A stretch of DNA of 35,782 bases from Chitinophagaceae bacterium. Its GTDB lineage: Bacteria; Bacteroidota; Bacteroidia; Chitinophagales; Chitinophagaceae. This document shows positions 16,692 to 23,485 of this stretch, in pieces. Made by a program: the position numbers and the translations under genes. The stretch lies in contig CANGYW010000006.1 of assembly GCA_947458335.1 (NCBI GenBank), positions 1 to 35,782 of the forward strand, given 5' to 3'. Each line of letters begins with the position of its first letter. Position 1 is the first letter of the stretch. The notes beneath the pieces were generated by a model. It had not been told where the DNA came from and did not search any database. It saw only the letters and a program-made list of their open reading frames with translations.

Positions 16692-17432
16692 ATGAGTGAG
16701 TTTCGATTTACGAGACCGGATAATTTTCCTCCTATTGTCAAAAATCTGATCATCATCAATGTATTGATGTATGTGGCGCAACTAACATTGGCCGCTCGCT
16801 TTCCATTTACGGAATGGATTATGCTGTGGCCACTGATGCCCGAAAAATTACAGGGGCTGCTGGCAGAGGCCGGGGTTGTAAACAGCGCCAGCCACTTTAG
16901 GCCTTATCAGTTACTGACCCATATGTTCGCCCATTCGCCGCAGACTTTATTTCATATTGTCTTTAATATGTTTACGCTGTGGATGTTTGGAAAAGTACTA
17001 GAAACCGTTTGGGGTGGACAGCGGTTCTTGCTTTTTTACATAGCCAGCGGCCTGGGTGCGGCCGCTTTGCATTTGGCAGTTCAATATTTGCGCTGTCAAG
17101 AATTACTGACCGCCTTTAATGCAGGAGATGCCGTGGCAGTACAACAACAACTCGGCGCCGTCTCGCCCGCCCTCGGTGCCAGTGGGGCGGTGATGGGTGT
17201 AATGGCCGCCTTTGCGTATCTGTTTCCCAACACCGAGCTCTACATTATGTTTATTCCTGTACCCGTCAAGGCCAAATGGGCTATGTTGGGACTAGCCGCC
17301 ATTGATCTATTTGGCGGTGTGGCCGGTGTAAGCGGAGACAATATTGCGCACTTTGCCCACTTAGGAGGGGCTCTCACTGGTTTTCTACTGGTGTTGTACT
17401 GGAACAAAACCAATCGTCAGACGTTATACTAA
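16692..17432 (+). CDS. Rhomboid family intramembrane serine protease
   Basis: A 246-residue membrane protein with six predicted transmembrane segments. The catalytic dyad is intact: S164 in GASGAVMG (162-169) and H223 in FAHLGGALTG. The oxyanion-stabilising H88 and N92 are in FHIVFNMFTLW. It cleaves transmembrane substrates within the inner membrane; the natural substrates of Bacteroidota rhomboids are unknown. A loop between the third and fourth segments (about residues 133-158) is longer than in GlpG. The next gene, 17 bases downstream, is a rhomboid relative lacking the active site, so the two may form a functional pair. Confidence 0.93.
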   Translation: MSEFRFTRPDNFPPIVKNLIIINVLMYVAQLTLAARFPFTEWIMLWPLMPEKLQGLLAEAGVVNSASHFRPYQLLTHMFAHSPQTLFHIVFNMFTLWMFGKVLETVWGGQRFLLFYIASGLGAAALHLAVQYLRCQELLTAFNAGDAVAVQQQLGAVSPALGASGAVMGVMAAFAYLFPNTELYIMFIPVPVKAKWAMLGLAAIDLFGGVAGVSGDNIAHFAHLGGALTGFLLVLYWNKTNRQTLY

Positions 17433-17449
17433 GAAAATAACAAGGAACC

Positions 17450-18355
17450 GTGTCTATGGGATATTCGTTAGGTGACAGCCAAAATAGTCTAACCCGGCTG
17501 GTGATCGTCAATCTGGTTGTATTCATTACCCTTGCACTTTGCAGAGCCTATTTCTTTTTTTTCTATCAAGATACAGCGCAGATCGAAGTGGTCTTTCGTG
17601 AGCAGATCTTACAATGGTTTGCCTTACCCGGCAATTGGCAACAAATAATCTACCGACCCTGGACGCTGCTGAGTGCCATGTTTACTAATGTGGGCGTCTG
17701 GATGGTATTAGGTCATTTACTATGGCTATGGGCCTTCGGATTTATTTTTCAGGACTTAAGTGGTAATCGCAAAATCGTTGCTCTCTATTTGTATGGCGGT
17801 TTGGCTGGTTCGTTGGGTTATCTGCTTGCAGTTTCTTTACTACCCTCTTCTACTTCGGCAGCTCTTTTCTTTGGGGCCGGCCCCTCTGTGATGGCTATCG
17901 CAATCGCCACCACCATGCTATCCCCCTACTACCGACTGTTTCCTCAACTGATGGGAGGCTTTCCACTATGGATCCTTACGGCGGTATATGTACTGGTTAG
18001 CATCGCGACTAAACCGTTGCAACAGCCCATCAGCTATCTGCCCTTGCTAGCCGGAGGCGCCATGGGTTTTTTATTTATGCAGCTAATTAGAATGGGTTAC
18101 GACCTAAGCGACTGGATGACGCGCCTCTTTGACAGCGCCAATAATCTGTTCAATCCCGAAAAGAAACGGCAAAAAAAATCAGGAATTAGGGACATGTACT
18201 TTTATAAAGCCACCCGCCAACCTTACGATAAAAAACCTAAGCTAACACAAGACCGAATAGATGCCTTGTTAGAAAAAATTCATCGTCAGGGAATGGACTC
18301 CCTCACTAAAGAAGAAAAAGAGTTTCTAGAACGGGCCAGTCAATCAAACCAATAA
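17450..18355 (+). CDS. Rhomboid-like protein with lost catalytic residues and a cytoplasmic DUF6576-like tail
   Basis: A 301-residue membrane protein. The GTG at 17450 or the ATG two codons later could be the start. Residues about 15-225 have the spacing of a six-helix rhomboid core, including WTLLSAMFTN and GHLLWLWAFG, matching the helix-1/2 region of active family members. Where an active rhomboid has GxSG this protein has GAGPSV (142-147), and the distal histidine of the HLGG motif is replaced (LLAGGAMGF). It should therefore be proteolytically inactive. The C-terminal 75 residues are soluble, basic then helical, ending with DSLTKEEKEFLERAS, a motif I associate with DUF6576. The gene ends exactly where convergent adk ends. 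Confidence 0.82.
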   Translation: MSMGYSLGDSQNSLTRLVIVNLVVFITLALCRAYFFFFYQDTAQIEVVFREQILQWFALPGNWQQIIYRPWTLLSAMFTNVGVWMVLGHLLWLWAFGFIFQDLSGNRKIVALYLYGGLAGSLGYLLAVSLLPSSTSAALFFGAGPSVMAIAIATTMLSPYYRLFPQLMGGFPLWILTAVYVLVSIATKPLQQPISYLPLLAGGAMGFLFMQLIRMGYDLSDWMTRLFDSANNLFNPEKKRQKKSGIRDMYFYKATRQPYDKKPKLTQDRIDALLEKIHRQGMDSLTKEEKEFLERASQSNQ

Positions 18356-18931
18356 TCAGCGTGCCTTATCTATTTGGGCGCAAATCCCGGTAAAGATGTC
18401 ATCGATGCTGCCTTCTCCGGCAATGGAACTGAACTTACCACTCTGCTGGTAATGGGACGCCACCGGGCTGGTTTCATTTGTGTACACCGCAAAGCGTTTG
18501 CGAATGACCGACTCGTCGGTATCGTCGGAGCGACCCGAGGTCTGACCGCGTTGTAATAATCGTTTGACCAACTCCTCTTCGGATACTTCTAGTGCTACTA
18601 CCAGCGAAATAGCCGTGTTCTTTTTGGTCAGCAACTCATCGAGCGCTTCGGCTTGCGCTACCGTTCTTGGAAAACCATCGAATAAAAATCCGTTAGCCCC
18701 TTTATGCTGATCAAAGAAAGAATCCACCATGCCAATCACTACAGCATCAGGCACCAGCTTACCCGAATCGATATACGACTTGGCAGACAAGCCCAGCGAA
18801 GTTTGATCTGCTATCTCTTTTCTAAGCAGATTACCGGTAGAAAGATGAATCAGCCCGTATTTAGCCACCAGCTTGTCCGACTGGGTTCCCTTTCCACTAC
18901 CGGGCGGGCCAAATAGCACCAAATTAAACAT
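18356..18931 (-). CDS. adk: Adenylate kinase
   Basis: A 191-residue nucleoside monophosphate kinase catalysing ATP + AMP = 2 ADP. The P-loop is GPPGSGKGT (8-16), the AMP site includes STGNLLR and GFPRTVAQAE, and the LID is the short form (RGQTSGRSDD) without the four-cysteine zinc site. This explains the length of 191 instead of about 214. All catalytic arginines expected in a short-lid AK are present. Single gene with its own promoter, divergent from msrB; the stop abuts the stop of the rhomboid-like gene with no base between. Confidence 0.96.
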   Translation of the reverse strand: MFNLVLFGPPGSGKGTQSDKLVAKYGLIHLSTGNLLRKEIADQTSLGLSAKSYIDSGKLVPDAVVIGMVDSFFDQHKGANGFLFDGFPRTVAQAEALDELLTKKNTAISLVVALEVSEEELVKRLLQRGQTSGRSDDTDESVIRKRFAVYTNETSPVASHYQQSGKFSSIAGEGSIDDIFTGICAQIDKAR

Positions 18932-18954
18932 AAACAGTTATTTTGAGCAGTAGG

Positions 18955-18962
18955 CAAATATA
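18955..18962 (-). promoter_or_regulatory. adk promoter -7 box
   Basis: TATATTTG on the minus strand fits TAnnTTTG and ends 23 bases before the adk ATG. A TTG 22 bases further upstream (18985-18987) may be the -33 element, slightly over-spaced. Confidence 0.5.
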
Positions 18963-19020
18963 AGCCTCAAAGCCGTATGGGGCGCAATTGAACCTTTGGA
19001 ATGCCCTCTTGTTAAATGGG

Positions 19021-19611
19021 ATGATGATGGCATTTCCCCTTTTGAATTGGCCCTTAGTGGCAGTGGTCTTGCTGCAATGCAGCACCGACCCCATTACCCA
19101 GATCGATCAGGCCACCGGAAAAGACCGCGGCATTTCTACCCCCCAAAATCAAATGAGCATGGATACCACAAAAAAAGATAATCCGGTCTACTCACGCACC
19201 GATACCACAAAGGTGAACCTTGCGGAGAGTGAATGGAAAAAGATTCTGACCCCGGATGTGTATTACATTGCGCGTCAAAAAGGAACCGAAAGACCGTGGA
19301 CCAGCCCCATCGAACATTCCCAAGAAGTAGGCACTTATTATTGCAAGGCCTGCGGTAAACCCCTTTTTAAAAGTGAGGCCAAATTTGAAAGCGGCTGCGG
19401 ATGGCCCAGCTTTTTTGAGCCCATTTCGAAAGGAAGCATCCTCTACACTCCCGACAACAGCCACGGCATGCAACGTACCGAAGTGCAATGCGGACGTTGC
19501 AAAGCCCACCTGGGTCATGTTTTTGATGACGGACCGCCTCCCACCGGCCTTCGCTACTGTATCAACGGCGTTATTCTTGATTTTGAGAAATCGTCCGGGG
19601 CAAAGAAATAA
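19021..19611 (+). CDS. msrB: Peptide-methionine (R)-S-oxide reductase MsrB with N-terminal export signal
   Basis: From the ATG at 19021 the protein has 196 residues; in-frame ATGs at 19024 and 19027 and a TTG at 18988 are alternatives. The C-terminal 120 residues are a complete MsrB: zinc cysteines C108/C111 (CKACG) and C157/C160 (CGRC), GCGWPSFFEP, and the nucleophile C180 in RYCINGV. The first 20 residues are hydrophobic and end in LLQC, which reads as a lipoprotein signal although glutamine before the cysteine is not canonical. A low-complexity Thr/Asp-rich linker of about 50 residues follows. The enzyme thus probably repairs oxidised methionine in envelope proteins rather than in the cytoplasm. 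Confidence 0.92.
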   Translation: MMMAFPLLNWPLVAVVLLQCSTDPITQIDQATGKDRGISTPQNQMSMDTTKKDNPVYSRTDTTKVNLAESEWKKILTPDVYYIARQKGTERPWTSPIEHSQEVGTYYCKACGKPLFKSEAKFESGCGWPSFFEPISKGSILYTPDNSHGMQRTEVQCGRCKAHLGHVFDDGPPPTGLRYCINGVILDFEKSSGAKK

Positions 19612-19613
19612 AG

Positions 19614-19633
19614 TACATTTGCCGAAGCAAATG
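19614..19633 (+). promoter_or_regulatory. Candidate promoter -7 box overlapping an inverted repeat, upstream of the aminotransferase gene
   Basis: TACATTTG at 19614-19621 fits the -7 consensus and ends 20 bases before the ATG at 19642. A perfect inverted repeat, CATTTGC (19616-19622), spacer CGAA, GCAAATG (19627-19633), overlaps it. It could be an operator or, if transcription begins earlier, a small RNA hairpin. Confidence 0.45.
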
Positions 19634-19641
19634 GTCCTCCC

Positions 19642-20898
19642 ATGAAACTCTCCCAACTGGCTTCTACGTTGATCGGCTCCGAAATAGTAAAACTAGGAGG
19701 AGAGATCAAAGAAAAGATTCGCCAGGGAGCCCATATCTACAATTTTACCATTGGTGATTTTGACCCCGCGCTATTTCCCATTCCAAAAGAACTAGAAGAA
19801 GCCATCATTACAGCATACCGGCAAGGCCATACTAATTACCCGGCGGCAGAGGGTAACCTAGATTTGCGAGAAGCCCTTGCAGACTTTATTCTCGAAAAAG
19901 AAGGGCTTCGCTATTCTACCGACGAGATCTTGATTGCTTCGGGCGGACGACCCCTTATCTACACCGTCTTTCGTACCATTTGTGATAAGGGAGACAAAGT
20001 CGTCTATGCCGTACCCTCTTGGAACAATAACCATTACACGCATTTTACCGATAGTGAGCATGCCGTAATAGAAACCGGACCTGAAACACGCTTTATGCCC
20101 ACGGCAAAGCAACTGGCTCCCCATCTGAAAGGGGCTACCCTGCTCTCGCTTTGCTCGCCACAAAACCCTACCGGCACCACTTTTGACAAAGAAGAATTAA
20201 CCGCTATTTGCGATCTGGTACTCGAAGAGAATAATAGCAGAGGGCCCGATCAAAAAAAGTTATACGTGATGTTCGATCAGATGTACTGGCATCTCACCTA
20301 TGGAGATATTCAACATCATAACCCCGTATCGCTGCGACCAGCGATGAAAGACTATACTATTTTTATCGATGCCATCAGTAAGGCCTTTGCCGCCACTGGA
20401 GTACGCGTTGGTTGGGCATTGGGTCCTGCACTCGTAATTCAAAAGATGAAGCAGATCATGACCCATATCGGTGCTTGGGCTCCGATGGCCGAGCAAAAGG
20501 CATTAGCAGTTTATTTGCATAATAAGCCTGCCATCGAAAAATACCTGCATCACTATAAAAATGAGATCGAAGAAAGACTCAGTACTATATACAACGGGCT
20601 TATAGAATTAAAGCAGGCCGGATTACCCGTAGACGCTATCAAACCAGAAGCCGCTATTTACTTGACCGTAAAGATCGATGCCGTTGGCAAAACCACTCCC
20701 TCCGGCAAATTACTTTCATCACAGGCCGATGTTACGGCATTCTTGCTCGACGCGGCCGGTTTAGCACTGGTACCCTTTTATGCATTTGGCGCAGCTGCCT
20801 CTTCGCCTTGGTACAGAATGAGTATTGGAACTTGTAAAAAAGAGGAGATCGCCGCTATGCTGCAACAGCTTCGAAACGCTTTACAGCCTTTACACTAA
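19642..20898 (+). CDS. Pyridoxal-phosphate-dependent aminotransferase, class I/II
   Basis: A 418-residue fold-type I aminotransferase. The PLP lysine is K247 in ISKAFAATG; N175 (NPTGT), D212 and Y215 (FDQMY) and R255 (GVRVGW) complete the cofactor site. The overall pattern is closest to aspartate/aromatic aminotransferases of the AspC-like Ib subgroup, with an extended NYPAAEGNLDLREALA segment. Keto-acid partner and amino acid cannot be deduced. The ATG at 19642 fits the family's N-terminus; the upstream ATG at 19631 is out of frame. The gene follows msrB by 30 bases, but has its own candidate promoter in that gap. Confidence 0.88.
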   Translation: MKLSQLASTLIGSEIVKLGGEIKEKIRQGAHIYNFTIGDFDPALFPIPKELEEAIITAYRQGHTNYPAAEGNLDLREALADFILEKEGLRYSTDEILIASGGRPLIYTVFRTICDKGDKVVYAVPSWNNNHYTHFTDSEHAVIETGPETRFMPTAKQLAPHLKGATLLSLCSPQNPTGTTFDKEELTAICDLVLEENNSRGPDQKKLYVMFDQMYWHLTYGDIQHHNPVSLRPAMKDYTIFIDAISKAFAATGVRVGWALGPALVIQKMKQIMTHIGAWAPMAEQKALAVYLHNKPAIEKYLHHYKNEIEERLSTIYNGLIELKQAGLPVDAIKPEAAIYLTVKIDAVGKTTPSGKLLSSQADVTAFLLDAAGLALVPFYAFGAAASSPWYRMSIGTCKKEEIAAMLQQLRNALQPLH

Positions 20899-20906
20899 GA
20901 GCAGCC

Positions 20907-21152
20907 TTAATTTTTATTAATCACAAAGCGAAAAGACCGCATGGGGCGTTTGGATAACTCCTCTTTAATACGTGCCCGATTATGGGTAATACGATTACGA
21001 TCTACCAACTCGGTAGCCTGATAAAATCGTTCTTTCATTAATGGTGTAGCCAATAAACGAGCAAGAGCCAACCGCTCCTGCTCTATGGATAGGGCAGATA
21101 GGTAAGGAGAAGAGGAAGAACAGAGCAGTACAAAAAAATTATTAGCAGCCAT
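20907..21152 (-). CDS. Small hypothetical protein, 81 residues
   Basis: An open frame of 81 residues from the ATG at 21152 (a longer frame to 21194 would overlap the upstream small lipoprotein gene). The N-terminus is weakly hydrophobic (NNFFVLLCSSSS), the centre is helical and charged (ERLALARLLATPLMKERFYQ), and the end is basic (SKRPMRSFRFVINKN). I recognise no domain. Support for being real: no competing gene on the other strand, continuous frame, location 11 bases after another short gene on the same strand, and a balanced amino acid composition. It could still be a chance frame in an intergenic space of about 265 bases. Confidence 0.45.
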   Translation of the reverse strand: MAANNFFVLLCSSSSPYLSALSIEQERLALARLLATPLMKERFYQATELVDRNRITHNRARIKEELSKRPMRSFRFVINKN

Positions 21153-21163
21153 ACCTAGATTTA

Positions 21164-21289
21164 TCAGCGAACACGTTGTCCGGGGCAACCACAATTGCGA
21201 GAGGCCTTGCTGCTGTAGAAATTACGGCTGCAAGCACTGAGCAGCAACAGCAAAACGGCCAATACAAAGAGGGTGCGGACTAGTTTCAT
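21164..21289 (-). CDS. Small Cys-rich lipoprotein, 41 residues
   Basis: A short gene reading ATG at 21289 to TGA at 21164. The protein has a textbook lipoprotein signal: two basic residues (K2, R5), a long leucine/valine core, and LSAC with the lipidated cysteine at residue 20. The mature peptide is only 22 residues, basic, and carries NCGCPGQR with two cysteines (C33, C35). I recall similar NCGCP or YCGCP tails in small Bacteroidota proteins of unknown role, often missed by gene callers. The precise signal peptide at this length is hard to obtain by chance. It precedes the 81-residue gene by 11 bases and is divergent from the glycosyltransferase gene. The 85 bases upstream hold only weak promoter matches. 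Confidence 0.75.
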   Translation of the reverse strand: MKLVRTLFVLAVLLLLLSACSRNFYSSKASRNCGCPGQRVR

Positions 21290-21374
21290 GACCTAAAAAT
21301 CATGAATTAAAACTACTTTACAAACGTTTTTGTTGCCCAAAGGTTCCGATTTTAGCTTTTTTATTTGACCCAAC

Positions 21375-22553
21375 ATGCTGCCTAGCCCTACTCGTCCGCT
21401 CGTTGTATTGGTAGCCCCCTTAAACTGGGGGCTGGGGCATGCCACTCGCTGCATTCCCCTTATCCGGACGCTGCAACAACTCGGGTGCGAGGTAATCACG
21501 GCATCGGATGGTGTCAGCAGAACCCTGCTTGTAGAAGAGTTTCCCTTGCTTACCCATCTTTCTTCTCCACACACTGCTGTGCGATACAGTCGGTTTAAAT
21601 GGCTTTTTGGATGGGCTATGTTGCGACTGGTTCCTCGGCTTTGGATACAGCTAAAAAGAGAACAACGTTGGATTAAGAAAACGGTACGCAAGTATCATAT
21701 CAATGCCATTATCTCCGATAATCGTTACGGACTGTCTCACCCCAAGGTGCCGGGCGTCATCATCACGCATCAATTAGACATTCGCACCGGGTTTGGTCGA
21801 CAGGCAGACCTTCTAGCGCAGCAATTACTCTACCGCTACATTAACCGATTCCAGGCCGTTTGGGTCCCTGACGTTCCCCAAGAGCCTTCGTTAGCCGGAG
21901 CCCTTTCTCATCCGCTAAAAGCACCAGCGAGCCCCCTTTACTACATAGGAATGTTGAACAGGTTGGCCTCTACACCACTGCAAGCAGCTCGTAGCGATGG
22001 TCCTATACTCGTGCTACTTTCGGGTCCCGAGCCACAGCGAACGATACTCGAAAAAATAATTCTCGAACAGGTCGCCTCTTTTAGCGAACAACTTATACTT
22101 GTTAGAGGATTACCTTCTGCTAGCAGCAACGACGTTGCTAACGAGGGTCCGCAACATACGCCCGCTGCCTCATTGGCCCTTTTATATGGGGTATCGCGCG
22201 TAACGCTGTTCGATCACCTGAGTGCAGCCGATCTGCAAAACTTGCTACCCTCCGTAAGCTATATTATTTGTCGAAGTGGCTACACCACACTCATGGAGAT
22301 GATCCCCCTTCAAAAAAAACTAGTGCTTATTCCCACCCCCGGCCAACCCGAGCAGATCTATCTGGCAGCACATGCCGATCGTCAACAGTATGCGCCGCAA
22401 TTTTCGCAACATAAATTCTCGATCGCTCAGGCATTGCAGGTGGCCCGCCAATACCCTTATCGTTTTCCTACACATTTTAGCGAAACACCCCTGCAAAGCA
22501 CCGTATTGCAGTGGATCGATGCCCTAAAAGTCAGTCGCCATAATTCTGCATAA
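21375..22553 (+). CDS. Glycosyltransferase, MurG-like GT-B (GT28-type)
   Basis: A 392-residue GT-B fold protein. The N-terminal domain begins with a beta strand and the glycine loop NWGLGHATR (residues 17-25), as in MurG and diacylglycerol glucosyltransferases. The C-terminal domain has ICRSGYTTLMEMI and LIPTPGQPEQIYLA, the nucleotide-sugar binding segment of this family. No signal peptide. Donor and acceptor are unknown; family resemblance suggests UDP-sugar transfer to a lipid or cell-envelope molecule. It is not MurG itself, whose acceptor motif differs. The gene lies upstream of an EamA transporter by 32 bases, in the same direction. Confidence 0.85.
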   Translation: MLPSPTRPLVVLVAPLNWGLGHATRCIPLIRTLQQLGCEVITASDGVSRTLLVEEFPLLTHLSSPHTAVRYSRFKWLFGWAMLRLVPRLWIQLKREQRWIKKTVRKYHINAIISDNRYGLSHPKVPGVIITHQLDIRTGFGRQADLLAQQLLYRYINRFQAVWVPDVPQEPSLAGALSHPLKAPASPLYYIGMLNRLASTPLQAARSDGPILVLLSGPEPQRTILEKIILEQVASFSEQLILVRGLPSASSNDVANEGPQHTPAASLALLYGVSRVTLFDHLSAADLQNLLPSVSYIICRSGYTTLMEMIPLQKKLVLIPTPGQPEQIYLAAHADRQQYAPQFSQHKFSIAQALQVARQYPYRFPTHFSETPLQSTVLQWIDALKVSRHNSA

Positions 22554-22585
22554 GATTTGCGTTCTTTGCCCTGCAACTTTTTACT

Positions 22586-23461
22586 TTGCGCGCCACCACT
22601 AAAGCACATATTGCCGTTTTACTTACCAATTTTTTCTTTGCTACCAACCTAAGTTTGGTCAAGCATATCTCGCCCGCTATGATTGGCCCATATGGAGTTA
22701 ATCTGCTTAGAGTAGGCATTACCCTGATTTTATTTTGGCTACTGTGGGTTTTTTCAAAACAAGAAGCGGGCATCGATAAAAAAGATATTCCTCGCTTTGT
22801 AGGTTGTGCACTCACCGGTGTAGTCATTAACCAAATGCTTTTTATAAAAGGATTGACCCTTACCTCTACCATTCATGCCGCCTTGCTTATGTTGACCACC
22901 CCGCTACTGATTAGTGTGCTGGCACTATGGTGGTTGCGCGAAAAATTTACCTATACCAAATTACTGGGGCTGCTCTTGGGTATCAGCGGAGCCTTGCTGC
23001 TGATCTTATCGAGAGATGCCAGTGGTGTTGCGAGTGTACGTGGCGACTTACTTATTTTGATCAATGCCATTTCGTATGCCATTTATTTTATTATGGTAAA
23101 ACCCCTAACCAGTCGCTATACACCGCTGCATGTAATTAGATGGGTCTTTACATTCGGCTTTATACTGATCGTTCCATTTAGTTGGCAAGATGCTCAACAA
23201 GCGGCTTGGCAAAGTGCTACCCTCTCACAATGGGGCGCGCTAGCCTCGGTAGTTATTTGCGGTACATTTTTAACCTACTCATTCAATAGCTACTCATTAA
23301 AACATCTGGGAGCCGCCACTACCGGCAGTTATATTTATACGCAACCCATCTTTGCCGCCATTATTGCAGCCCTTTTCTTACAAGAAGGATTTAGCCTCGA
23401 AAAAGCGCTGGCCGGCGCCCTCATCTTTGGGGGTGTTTATTTGGGAAGTCGAGGTCGATAA
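22586..23461 (+). CDS. EamA/DMT family transporter
   Basis: A 291-residue membrane protein with about ten hydrophobic segments arranged as two EamA repeats (roughly residues 8-140 and 150-288). Typical sites are the first helix LLTNFFFATNLSLVKHI, LTLTSTIHAALLMLTTPLLI, and GSYIYTQPIFAAIIAALFL near the end. DMT transporters export amino acids, metabolites or drugs; the substrate here is unknown. No ATG exists near the N-terminus: the frame is open back to 22544 and the best start is TTG at 22586, which gives a family-typical N-terminus. That TTG lies inside a TTACTTTG sequence resembling a -7 box, so the true start or promoter is uncertain. Confidence 0.85.
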   Translation: MRATTKAHIAVLLTNFFFATNLSLVKHISPAMIGPYGVNLLRVGITLILFWLLWVFSKQEAGIDKKDIPRFVGCALTGVVINQMLFIKGLTLTSTIHAALLMLTTPLLISVLALWWLREKFTYTKLLGLLLGISGALLLILSRDASGVASVRGDLLILINAISYAIYFIMVKPLTSRYTPLHVIRWVFTFGFILIVPFSWQDAQQAAWQSATLSQWGALASVVICGTFLTYSFNSYSLKHLGAATTGSYIYTQPIFAAIIAALFLQEGFSLEKALAGALIFGGVYLGSRGR

Positions 23462-23485
23462 GAAAAGTTCTTTGTACAGGCTCTC

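Noticed and set aside
16649-16697. Widely spaced dyad CATTGT/ACAATG around the rhomboid promoter
   Set aside because: Six-base arms about 30 bases apart are too short and too far apart to claim.
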